Positions 44,990-53,090 of a DNA stretch of 64,000 bases are shown piece after piece. The notes below the pieces were generated by a model, which was given only the letters and a program-made list of their open reading frames with translations, searched no databases and had not been told where the DNA came from. The position numbers were made by a program, and so were the translations under genes. Source of the stretch: Natrialbaceae archaeon AArc-T1-2 (lineage in GTDB: Archaea > Halobacteriota > Halobacteria > Halobacteriales > Natrialbaceae); the NCBI RefSeq assembly GCF_030273315.1, contig NZ_CP127174.1, positions 2,232,001 through 2,296,000 on the forward strand, given 5' to 3'. Each line of letters opens with the position of its first letter. Position 1 is the stretch's first letter.

Positions 44990-45757
44990 ATGCAATCGAC
45001 GGTTGCAGTGTGTCAGCTCGAACTCGAGGAGCTGGCCGTCGAGACGAACCTCGCGACCGTCCGAGAGCGTGTCGAGTGCCTCGATGACGACGTCGACCTC
45101 GCCGTCTTCCCCGAGCACACGCTGACCGGATTCGTCGCCGACGGCCGCATCGAGGCTGTGGCACTCGCACGGGACAGCGAGCCGATCGAAGAGCTGCGAT
45201 CGCTCGCCGACCGCCGAGACGTCGCACTCGTCGTCGGTTTCGTCGAGGCGACGGCCGACGAGCTGTACAATGCGACCGCGTACGTCGATCCGGCCGGCGA
45301 CGTCACGGTGTACCGGAAGCGACACCTCTGGGAGGGCGAGACGAGCATTCTCACACCCGGTTCCGAGCTGGTCACGGTCGAGACGCCGATCGGGAACGCG
45401 GGGCTGTTGACCTGTTACGATCTCAACTTCGTCGCCGAGAGTGCAGCACTCACCCGCGCCGACGTCACGGCGCTGCTGGTAGCTGGGGCGTGGCCGGCCG
45501 CGTACACCGAGAACTGGCAGCTTCTCCTCCGGGCGAGAGCACTCGACGGCGTTCGCTGGGCGATCGGCGCGAACCGTACGGGTGAACGGGACATCCCCGG
45601 CTCGCGACGGCTCACGTACGGCGGTCGCTCCCTCGTGGCGCGACCGGACGGCGGCGTCCACTGTGGGCTCGATCGCCAGGAACGAACGCTCGTCACCGAG
45701 ATCGACTCGAGCGTCCTCGAGACACAACGTGACCTCATCGGCGTGTTCTCGACGTGA
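44990..45757 (+). CDS. carbon-nitrogen hydrolase (nitrilase superfamily)
   Basis: A 255-aa enzyme with the Glu-Lys-Cys catalytic triad: Glu in AVFPEHTLTGF (around 42), Lys in VYRKRHLW (around 109), Cys in LLTCYDLNF (around 143). Such amidases release ammonia from amides or nitriles; substrate not predictable. The ATG at 44990 is chosen; a second in-frame Met at 44975 is 5 codons earlier. It directly follows the tRNA scar region. Confidence 0.9.
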   Translation: MQSTVAVCQLELEELAVETNLATVRERVECLDDDVDLAVFPEHTLTGFVADGRIEAVALARDSEPIEELRSLADRRDVALVVGFVEATADELYNATAYVDPAGDVTVYRKRHLWEGETSILTPGSELVTVETPIGNAGLLTCYDLNFVAESAALTRADVTALLVAGAWPAAYTENWQLLLRARALDGVRWAIGANRTGERDIPGSRRLTYGGRSLVARPDGGVHCGLDRQERTLVTEIDSSVLETQRDLIGVFST

Positions 45758-45803
45758 TACGGACCGTTGTACGTCGGCACAGCAATCCGTATGAGTCCAT
45801 CGT

Positions 45804-46244
45804 TCAGGTCGACTCGAGTCGTCGTCGTTCGGTCTCGAACTCCATCTGCAAGCCCGCATCCCGAAGCGCTTCGGTGGCTTCCTCGAGCGTGTCGCTCCCG
45901 CGAACGCAGTCGGCGATCGACGACGTCGCAGCGACGGCCGTCGGGTCGAGGTAGAACGTCACCGCACTGGCGGGCGTCGTTCGAAGCGATACCTCGCCGC
46001 CGCGGATCGTCCGCGGGCCGAACTCGCCGCGTGCGGCTTCGACCGGAATCCGGCTCGCTTCGGTCTCGACGATCTCGAGGAGCGTCTCAAGTTCCTCGAG
46101 TGCGACCAGCCCGATCCCGTCGGTCACCGGGCTCCGGACGCCCGGTTCGTCGCCGCGTGCGAGCACGTCGCCACTGCCGCCGACGCCGAAGACGAGCGCC
46201 GAGTCGTACGCGAAGCAGTCCTCGAGTGAGGTGATCGCGCTCAT
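45804..46244 (-). pseudogene. DUF1152-type protein with large internal deletion (in frame)
   Basis: The 146-aa frame joins an N-terminal piece ALVFGVGGSGDV (Rossmann-like start of the ~320-aa DUF1152 family) directly to RGDEPGVRSPVTDG and a C-terminal part RTIRGGEVSLRTTPASA through to the end that resembles the DUF1152 C-terminus. About half of the family's length is missing, in frame. It may be a pseudogene or a shortened product. Its start overlaps the Nudix gene by 4 bp. Recognition of both ends is from memory. Confidence 0.5.
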
Positions 46245-46630
46245 GGTTCGAGGGCGTCGGCGACGATTCGATCGTGGTCGAAGCCCATACCCGGGAGGGA
46301 AGCGAGGTCGAACGTCGCCACCCGGCGTGCCTCTTCGCGGGGGTCGGGCGTCGGATCTCCCCGTGGGCTGCAACGGTACGCTGCGCTCACGTTCCCGCGG
46401 TCGTCGCGGTCGGGATCGTCGTAGAGGCCGACGAACGTCTCGACTTCGACCTCGAGGCCGACTTCCTCGCGAACCTCGCGAATGCAGGCCTCGCGGGCCG
46501 TCTCATCGCGTTCGACCAGTCCGCCGGGCAACACCCACTGCCCTTCGAACGGTGGATGGGCCCGTTCCATGAGCAGGACCTCGCCGTCGTCGACGATTAC
46601 CGCGTCCGTTGCGAGTGCTCGAACCTCCAT
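46241..46630 (-). CDS. Nudix hydrolase
   Basis: A 129-aa hydrolase with the full Nudix box GGLVERDETAREACIREVREEVG (GX5EX7REUXEEXGU) at about 37-59. Substrate unknown (nucleoside diphosphate-X). Its start at 46630 is clear; its stop overlaps the next frame (DUF1152 remnant) by 4 bp (ATGA), so they are one transcription unit. Confidence 0.9.
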   Translation of the reverse strand: MEVRALATDAVIVDDGEVLLMERAHPPFEGQWVLPGGLVERDETAREACIREVREEVGLEVEVETFVGLYDDPDRDDRGNVSAAYRCSPRGDPTPDPREEARRVATFDLASLPGMGFDHDRIVADALEP

Positions 46631-46675
46631 AGACCGACGTAGACCGCGCCAGGACTAAGGTACCAGGTCTACGTT

Positions 46676-47050
46676 CTACGTCCGCTCCTCGAGCGGGCGG
46701 ATCCGGTGGACGTCGCCGTCGACGAGGATGACACAGACGACGTCGCGTTCTTCGAGGAACGGGTACGCCTCGTGAGCGACGACGACCTGATCGACAATCT
46801 CGTCGCCGTCCTCGAGCAGGATGACGACGTGCTCGCCGTCGACGATACGGTCGACGACGCCGACGTACGTCTCCGATCGACCCATCGGCCGGCCGTTCCC
46901 TGCAGGCGAAGATCGGTTCTGACGGTCGTCACGGCCCGACTCGGTTCCAGGGTTGGAGCCGGCGACGGGCAAGGCCGTGACGGTGGCGACGACGATCGCA
47001 CAGAGCGTTCCGATGACGGTTCGTCTCGAGTAGTGGCTTTCGTCCCACAT
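46676..47050 (-). CDS. secreted/anchored DUF3006 protein
   Basis: A 124-aa protein. Residues 1-35 contain a TM/signal segment (VIGTLCAIVVATVTALPVAG); after a linker, the DUF3006 domain (VGVVDRIVDGEHVVILLEDG ... FLEERDVVCVILVDGD). The start is ATG 47050; minus-strand TATA TTTATAAG (47073-47080) 23-30 bp before it supports a leaderless mRNA. The longer ORF to 47143 is rejected for this reason. Confidence 0.78.
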   Translation of the reverse strand: MWDESHYSRRTVIGTLCAIVVATVTALPVAGSNPGTESGRDDRQNRSSPAGNGRPMGRSETYVGVVDRIVDGEHVVILLEDGDEIVDQVVVAHEAYPFLEERDVVCVILVDGDVHRIRPLEERT

Positions 47051-47072
47051 GGTGGGGATGGCCGGGGGTTCA

Positions 47073-47080
47073 CTTATAAA
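47073..47080 (-). promoter_or_regulatory. TATA box of the DUF3006 gene
   Basis: TTTATAAG ends 23 bp upstream of ATG, so transcription would start at or beside the start codon. Confidence 0.6.
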
Positions 47081-47191
47081 CGTCCGGCCGAAGGCGTCTG
47101 TCGTCGTTCGCTGACTGTCTCTTCCAGCCGGGAAAATTCTCATTTGACCGGTTGCGGTAGGCTAGCTACTGGCAACCCCTCGTGAGACTCG

Positions 47192-48877
47192 ATGAGTGAA
47201 CCACCACGACCGGAGTACGACAGTATCGATCCCGAGTACGACCACCTGCGAGAGACGACTGCAGACGAGGACGCCCTCGAGGAGTTGCTCGAGCCCTACG
47301 CGGTCGGTCGGGACGACCACGAGAACGCACCGGCGTTCGTGATCCGGCCGAACGACGTCCAGGAGGTCCTCGAGACGTTGCACGACGAGGCAGGGTTCGA
47401 CCACCTCTCGTGTCTGACTCCCCAGGAGTACCCCGACCGCTACGAATCGATCTACCATCTGACGAGGTTCGACGACCGGCGCGAGGAGGTCACGCTCGTC
47501 GTTCCGTTACCCAGCGACGATCCGGTCTGTGAGAGCGCCGAGCCGGTCTTTCGTACGGCCGAGTGGCACGAACGCGAGGCCTACGATCTCGTGGGTATCG
47601 AGTACGAGGGGAACCCCGATCTACGACGCATTTTGCTCCCCGAGACCTGGCAGGGCCATCCCCTCTCGCTCGAGTACGACCAGGACAAACCGCAGGTCGT
47701 CAGATTCGCAGCACACGAAAACCCCCTCGAGGCGACCCAGAGGGAAGCCGAGTCGGACACGATGTTCATCAACATCGGGCCACACCATCCGGCGACCCAC
47801 GGCGTCCTCCACCTGAAGGCGACGCTCGACGGTGAGACAGTCGTCGACGTCGACCCCGACGTCGGGTACCTGCATCGCTGCGAGGAGCAGATATGCCAGG
47901 AAGGCTCGTATCGCTACCAGATCATCCCGTACTCGAACCGCTGGGACTACACGGCGAACCTGCCCAACGAGTGGGCGGTCGCCCGTGCGATCGAGGACAT
48001 CGCCGACATCGAAGTCCCTGCGTACGCCCAGGTGTTGCGGACGATGTCGACCGAACTCGGTCGGATGTTGGGACACTTCCTGGCGCTCGGGACGTTCGCG
48101 TTAGACGTCTACGGCGACTTCACCGCCATCTTCCAGTACGCCTTCCGAGATCGAGAGGTCGTCCAGAACATCCTGGAGGATCTCACGGGCCAGCGAATGA
48201 TGTTCTACTACTTTCGACTGGGTGGGGTGGCCTGGGACCTGCCGGAACCGCGCGAGGAGTTCTTCGAGAAGGTCCGTGACTTCCTCGACGACCTGCCCGC
48301 GAAACTCGAGGAGTACCACGACCTGCTCGTCACCAACGAGGTCTTCCAGATCAGATGTGTCGACACCGGCGTTCTCGAACCCGATGTCGCCAAACAGTAC
48401 GGCTGTACGGGCCCCGTCGCCCGCGCCTCCGGAATCGATTACGACCTCCGGCGAGACGACCCCTACGGCTACTACGAGAATCTGGAGTGGAACGTCGTCA
48501 CCGAGGACGGCTGTGACAACTACAGCCGCGTGCTCGTCCGGATGAGCGAAGTCGAAGAGTCCGCGAAGATCGTCGAGCAGTGTCTCGACCTGCTCGAGTC
48601 CTGGCCCGAAGACGAACGCGACCTCCAGAGCAACGTCCCGCGAACGCTCAAACCGGACGCGGATACGGAGACCTACCGGGCCGTCGAGTCGGCGAAAGGC
48701 GAACTCGGGATCTACATCCGATCCGACGGAACGGAGACGCCGGCCCGGTTCAAGATCCGCAGTCCGTGCTTTCACAACCTCTCGGCACTACCCGAGATGG
48801 CAGAAGGCGGTTACGTCGCAGACCTGATCGCCTCGCTCGGCAGTCTCGACATCGTGCTCGGAAGCGTCGATCGATGA
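47192..48877 (+). CDS. NuoCD-type fused NADH-quinone oxidoreductase subunit, stand-alone copy
   Basis: A 561-aa fusion. Residues 1-175 resemble NuoC (30-kDa subunit; RTAEWHEREAYDLVGIEYEG); residues 188-561 are NuoD (49-kDa): FINIGPHHPATHGVL, GYLHRCEEQI, RTMSTELGRMLGHF, and C-terminal FKIRSPCFHNLSALPEM. In complex I these form the quinone site. No other nuo gene lies nearby; it may be a paralogue used outside the main complex or an additional copy. Start ATG 47192 is clear. Confidence 0.92.
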   Translation: MSEPPRPEYDSIDPEYDHLRETTADEDALEELLEPYAVGRDDHENAPAFVIRPNDVQEVLETLHDEAGFDHLSCLTPQEYPDRYESIYHLTRFDDRREEVTLVVPLPSDDPVCESAEPVFRTAEWHEREAYDLVGIEYEGNPDLRRILLPETWQGHPLSLEYDQDKPQVVRFAAHENPLEATQREAESDTMFINIGPHHPATHGVLHLKATLDGETVVDVDPDVGYLHRCEEQICQEGSYRYQIIPYSNRWDYTANLPNEWAVARAIEDIADIEVPAYAQVLRTMSTELGRMLGHFLALGTFALDVYGDFTAIFQYAFRDREVVQNILEDLTGQRMMFYYFRLGGVAWDLPEPREEFFEKVRDFLDDLPAKLEEYHDLLVTNEVFQIRCVDTGVLEPDVAKQYGCTGPVARASGIDYDLRRDDPYGYYENLEWNVVTEDGCDNYSRVLVRMSEVEESAKIVEQCLDLLESWPEDERDLQSNVPRTLKPDADTETYRAVESAKGELGIYIRSDGTETPARFKIRSPCFHNLSALPEMAEGGYVADLIASLGSLDIVLGSVDR

Positions 48878-48902
48878 TCACGCGACGGCCCGATCGGCCG
48901 CA

Positions 48903-49361
48903 TCAGATCTCGGTCGACGACTCCGTGTGGGCGGTCAGCACCTCCGGATCGAGCCGGAAGAACTCGAACGAGACCGCCCGCGGATGCTCGCCGAAGACGT
49001 CGTGAAGCGGGATGTGCACCCGGTCGAGTTCCTCGAGCGTCTCGGTCGCGATCGGATCCGCGTCGACGTCCTCGAGTCGTCCCTTGGCGAGGACGCTTTT
49101 CCACTTCTCATCTTCGTCGCCGTCGCGTCCGTAGACCACGAACGAGACCTCGCGACCGTCGAGATCGCCTTTCTCCCGATCGGGGCCGACAGAGAGCCGG
49201 AAATAAAAGTCCGTCGTGGCCGCGTCGTAGCCGTAGGAGACGGGGATCGAGTGTGGCGAGGTGCCCTCTGGCGTGGAGAACGAGATGACGCCCGTCCCCC
49301 CGTTCCCGAGGAAGTCGTCCCGTTCGTCGGCGTCGAGTTCGACGGCGTCGGTGTCTGCCAT
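48903..49361 (-). CDS. pyridoxamine 5'-phosphate oxidase-like flavin-binding protein
   Basis: A 152-aa split-barrel protein (GTGVISFSTPEGTSPHSIPVS ... YFRLSVGPDREKGDLDGREVSF) typical of small PNPOx-like FMN/F420/heme-binding proteins in haloarchaea. Ligand and substrate unknown. ATG at 49361 precedes the conserved start; the longer ORF start is rejected. Divergent from an aldo/keto reductase (gap about 100 bp). Confidence 0.82.
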   Translation of the reverse strand: MADTDAVELDADERDDFLGNGGTGVISFSTPEGTSPHSIPVSYGYDAATTDFYFRLSVGPDREKGDLDGREVSFVVYGRDGDEDEKWKSVLAKGRLEDVDADPIATETLEELDRVHIPLHDVFGEHPRAVSFEFFRLDPEVLTAHTESSTEI

Positions 49362-49463
49362 GGGGCATGATACGAGACACACTGCAAAAAGCCATCCGCC
49401 GATTCGAGACGCTACCTTGCCGCTTTCCGGAGACACGTCCGTCTGCCGATCCAGGAACCATGT

Positions 49464-50258
49464 ATGCGCGTGCCGATTCCCCAGCCCGGCTTCGGGACCG
49501 TCGGACACGAGGGCGAAAGCTGTACCGAAACCGTCGTCAGAGCACTCGAGGCGGGCTATCGCCACGTCGACACCGCCCAGATGTACGACAACGAGACCGC
49601 GGTCGGACGGGCGCTCGAGCGCGCCGACGTCCCCCGCGAGGAGATCTTTCTCGCGACGAAAGTCCACCCCCAGAACCTCGCGCCCGAGGGCGTCCTCGAG
49701 ACGACCGAAGCGAGTCTGGAACGGCTCGGCGTCGACGCCGTCGACCTGCTGTACGTCCACTGGCCGACCCATGCCTACGAGCCGACCGAAACGCTCCCGG
49801 CGTTCGACGAGGTCCGCGAACGCGGCCTGACGAGACACGTCGGCGTGAGCAACTTCACACGCGAGTTGCTCGAGCAGGCCGACGAGATCCTCGAGTCGCC
49901 GATCGTCGCCAACCAGGTCGAGGTCCACCCCCGGCTCCAGCAGCGAGACCTGATCTCGTACGCGCGAGACCACGACGTCGCGACCGTCGCCTACTGCCCG
50001 CTGATGAAAGGTGACGTGACCGACGTCCCCGAACTCCAGGCGATCGCCGCCGCACACGACGCGACGCCGGCACAGGTGACGATGGCGTGGTTCGCAGGGC
50101 GCGAGGACGTCGTCGCGATCCCGAAGGCGACGGGCGAACACGTCGAAGAGAACCTCGCTGGATGCGACCTCGAGCTCTCGGCCGACGACCTCGAGCGGAT
50201 CGACTCGCTCGAGCGAGGCGAGCGTCTGGTCGATCCCGACGAGGCTCCCTGGAACTAG
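49464..50258 (+). CDS. aldo/keto reductase
   Basis: A 264-aa (beta/alpha)8 NADPH-dependent reductase. The catalytic tetrad is visible: Asp (RHVDTAQMYDNE), Tyr (QMYDNE), Lys (ATKVHPQN), His (VHWPTH), and the NADPH motif IPKATGEHV. Reduces aldehydes/ketones; substrate unknown. The stop overlaps the end of the LutAB fusion by 4 bp (convergent). Confidence 0.92.
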   Translation: MRVPIPQPGFGTVGHEGESCTETVVRALEAGYRHVDTAQMYDNETAVGRALERADVPREEIFLATKVHPQNLAPEGVLETTEASLERLGVDAVDLLYVHWPTHAYEPTETLPAFDEVRERGLTRHVGVSNFTRELLEQADEILESPIVANQVEVHPRLQQRDLISYARDHDVATVAYCPLMKGDVTDVPELQAIAAAHDATPAQVTMAWFAGREDVVAIPKATGEHVEENLAGCDLELSADDLERIDSLERGERLVDPDEAPWN

Positions 50259-52486
50259 CTCTCGAGCGTCGCCGGTGCGGCCGGATCGATCACCTCGAGC
50301 GGGTGTCGTGGCGTTCGCTCGAGCAGCGCCGCGAGCTGGTCCTCACAGGAGGTGCCGCTGGCGACGACGAGCCGATCCCCGGCCTCGGGTGCGGTGAGCT
50401 GCTCGCGAAGGCGCTCGCCGACGTCCATGCTCAACTCGTAGTACGCTCGCTTGTAGCCGAAGCTGCCGGCCATCCCACAGCACTCGACGTCGCTCGCTAT
50501 CACGTCGTAGCCGAGCCGTTCGAGGACGGCAGTCGTATAGACCTCGAGTCCGAGCGTTCGCTGCTGGCAGTGGGCGTGATATGCGAGATCCTCGCTGCCG
50601 GTTCGGAGCGTCGACGGATCGGCCCCGTTTTCGAGCAGGCCGTAGACGTACTCGAGGACCTCGTAGCTGCCGTCCCGGAGCCGTTCGTACGAGCGTTCGG
50701 GGAGCAGTTTCTCGTACTCCCGGTGGAAGGCCGCGAGGTCAGAGGGTTCGATTACGACGACGTCACGACCCGCGTCGAGGTGTTCGGCGAGTGCGGCGTA
50801 GACGTCACTCGCCCGGTCGTCGGCGGTGGCGATCATCCCCTGGGAGAGTGGGGCGCGACCGCTCTCGGGAACGGCAGGAATCCGGACGTGGACGCCGAGT
50901 GCCTCGAGAACGCGGACGGCGGCTCTCCCGCGGTCGACGTCGACGTAGTTGGTGTAGACGTCCGGATAAAGCACGACCTGACGGTCGGCGTCGGCCGGCG
51001 AGATTCGAGAGCCACCCCGGGACCGGAACCAGTCTCGCAGCGTCTCGCGTTCGAACTCGGGAAGCGGCCGACGGCTATCGATTCCGACGACGCGCTCGAG
51101 GCCGCGTCGGACGGGACCCAGGTCGGCGAGCCAGTTAGAGACGGGCGCGGTCGCGCTTGCGAGTTTCGCGAGCGTCTCGTAGTTGCCGAACAGCCGTTTC
51201 TCGAGGTCGATCCCGCCAGGCTCGGCGTCGGGAACCAGCTCGTCGTAGACGAACTCGAACTGGCCGGCGTCACCCGCTCGGTTGAGCCGGTCGCGCACGA
51301 CGGTGTTGATCCAGGGGACGTCGATCTTCACCGGGCAGGCCTCGACACACCGACTACAGCCCGTACAGAGGTCGTTGAACTCGGCTGCGGAGTCGTAGCC
51401 GTAGACGCCGGCCTCCCAGCCGGTCGCGATGCCGCCGGTGTAGGTCTCCCCGCCGAAGGCGTGACCGCCGACGGACTGGAAGTTCGCACACGAGTTCGCA
51501 CACGCCGAACACCGGATGCAGTACAGCGTCTCCCGGAGTTCGTCGTCTTCGCGCATCGCCATGCGGCCGTTGTCGATCAACACGAGGTGAACGTCCCGCT
51601 CGTCCTCGCGGTCTGTGAAGGGACGGTTGGGCTCGGAGACGTCGACGACGGGCGAGTCGACCGGCGGTGTCAGCAAGGAGACGTAGGAGGTCATCTCCTG
51701 GCCCGTCCCCGACCGGGCGAGCAACTCGAGAAACGGTGTGAGATCCTCGACCGAGGGAATGATCTTCTCGACGCCGGCGACCGCGACGTGGGTGTCGGGG
51801 ACAACGGCAGTTTTGCGGGCGTTGCCCTCGCTCGTGACCAGCGCGATCGTCCCCGAATCGGCCGTGACGAAGTTCGCACCGGTCATCCCGACGTCGGCCT
51901 CCCGGATCTGCTCGCCCAGTTTCTCCCGGGCGAAGGCGGTCAGCTCCTGGGCGGTCTCGAGTGGCTCCTCGGGGTCGAACTCGGCGTTGAACAGGCGGGC
52001 GATCTCGGCTTCGGACCTGTGGATCGCCGGTGCGATGATGTGTGAGGGCGACTCCTCGGCGACCTGGATCACCCACTCTCCGAGATCCGTCTCGACGACT
52101 TCGACGCCGTCTCCCTCGAGTGCCGCGTTGACCTCGAGTTCCTCGCTGGTCATCGATTTCGACTTGACGACGCGGTCGGCGTCTTTTTCGCTCGCGACCG
52201 CCCGAATGTAGCGATTGGCGTCTGCCGCATCGTCGGCGAGATACACCGTCCCGCCGTTTGCCTCGACGGTTTCGGTGACCTCCTCGATCAGCTCCGGCAG
52301 TCGCTCGATGGCATCCTCCTTGATCGCTCTGGCTTCGTCTTTCAGTTCCTCGTAGTCCTCGAGGTCGGCTACCGCCTCGTATCGCCGTCGGTTGAACGCC
52401 TGAGTGTTTTCCTCGACAGCCTCGCCCTCGGTCTCGAGCAGGTGTCGGATGCGTTCGGCGCTCGCTTCGCGTGCGTCGCCGCTCAT
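50255..52486 (-). CDS. LutB/LutA-type fused LUD-ferredoxin-CCG lactate (2-hydroxyacid) oxidation protein
   Basis: A 743-aa fusion. Residues 1-300 form a LUD (LutB/LutC-like) domain; 330-400 carry two [4Fe-4S] motifs, CIRCSACANSCAN and CTGCSRCVEACPV; the C-terminal ~200 residues have two cysteine-rich CCG-type motifs (HCQQRTLG, and VECCGMAGSFG), as in LutA/GlcF. It fuses the roles of LutB and LutA of the LutABC L-lactate oxidation complex. It is on the minus strand; downstream its 3' end overlaps the aldo/keto reductase by 4 bp. The second, smaller LUD gene just upstream (LutC) starts the operon. Confidence 0.9.
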   Translation of the reverse strand: MSGDAREASAERIRHLLETEGEAVEENTQAFNRRRYEAVADLEDYEELKDEARAIKEDAIERLPELIEEVTETVEANGGTVYLADDAADANRYIRAVASEKDADRVVKSKSMTSEELEVNAALEGDGVEVVETDLGEWVIQVAEESPSHIIAPAIHRSEAEIARLFNAEFDPEEPLETAQELTAFAREKLGEQIREADVGMTGANFVTADSGTIALVTSEGNARKTAVVPDTHVAVAGVEKIIPSVEDLTPFLELLARSGTGQEMTSYVSLLTPPVDSPVVDVSEPNRPFTDREDERDVHLVLIDNGRMAMREDDELRETLYCIRCSACANSCANFQSVGGHAFGGETYTGGIATGWEAGVYGYDSAAEFNDLCTGCSRCVEACPVKIDVPWINTVVRDRLNRAGDAGQFEFVYDELVPDAEPGGIDLEKRLFGNYETLAKLASATAPVSNWLADLGPVRRGLERVVGIDSRRPLPEFERETLRDWFRSRGGSRISPADADRQVVLYPDVYTNYVDVDRGRAAVRVLEALGVHVRIPAVPESGRAPLSQGMIATADDRASDVYAALAEHLDAGRDVVVIEPSDLAAFHREYEKLLPERSYERLRDGSYEVLEYVYGLLENGADPSTLRTGSEDLAYHAHCQQRTLGLEVYTTAVLERLGYDVIASDVECCGMAGSFGYKRAYYELSMDVGERLREQLTAPEAGDRLVVASGTSCEDQLAALLERTPRHPLEVIDPAAPATLES

Positions 52487-53001
52487 GATTCGCCCCCGTC
52501 CTCGAGCAAGACGACGTGGACCGTCTTCGGACCGTGTGCGCCCCGGACGAGCGCGCCCATGTCGGCGGTCGCGCTCGGTCCGGTCGCGACGATCGCGCTC
52601 TCACCGTCGCGCAACAGCGGTGCGAGCCGTTCGATCGCCGTCGGCACGTCCGCGACGAGATCCCGTTCGTGCAAGACGGCGACGTGTCGCTCCGGAAAGA
52701 GACTGACCTGTTCGCTCCCGTCGGGCCTCGCAGGGAGGACGACGCTGCCGTAGTCGGCGATTCCGAGCGAGGCGGCAGTGACGCCCGTGGTCGCCGCCTC
52801 GAGGGTCGCCGGGGTCGGCGCGTCGTCGATCCACTCGGGCAGCGAGACGCCCTCGAACGGGAGTGCCGTGCCGACTGCAGGGTCGCGGACGACCGTCTCG
52901 AGGACGTCCCCAATCTCCTTGGCATCGGTCCGCGTGAGCGGGACGTCCAGTTCGGCGAGCGACGACGCGAACTGCTCGGTCGTCGCTGAGTCGACGTTCA
53001 T
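52483..53001 (-). CDS. LutC-like LUD-domain protein
   Basis: A 172-aa LUD-domain protein (VTAASLGIADYGSVVLP ... AIVATGPSATADMGALVRGAHGP, the LUD motif). In LutABC it is the third subunit. It overlaps the LutAB fusion by 4 bp. Together they probably oxidise lactate or a similar 2-hydroxyacid (inference from family). Start ATG 53001. Confidence 0.88.
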   Translation of the reverse strand: MNVDSATTEQFASSLAELDVPLTRTDAKEIGDVLETVVRDPAVGTALPFEGVSLPEWIDDAPTPATLEAATTGVTAASLGIADYGSVVLPARPDGSEQVSLFPERHVAVLHERDLVADVPTAIERLAPLLRDGESAIVATGPSATADMGALVRGAHGPKTVHVVLLEDGGES

Positions 53002-53090
53002 GTGCCTTTCTTCGAGGCAGAACATTTCACTGTTGGCCTGCGTCGGCCGCCGCCGGAACTCGAACGGCTCGCACTCGTCGGTATCAGTCG

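Noticed and set aside
48903-50141. 412-aa minus-strand frame joining the PNPOx-like protein to sequence under the aldo/keto reductase
   Set aside because: The N-terminal two thirds are antisense of the aldo/keto reductase; the real start is ATG 49361.
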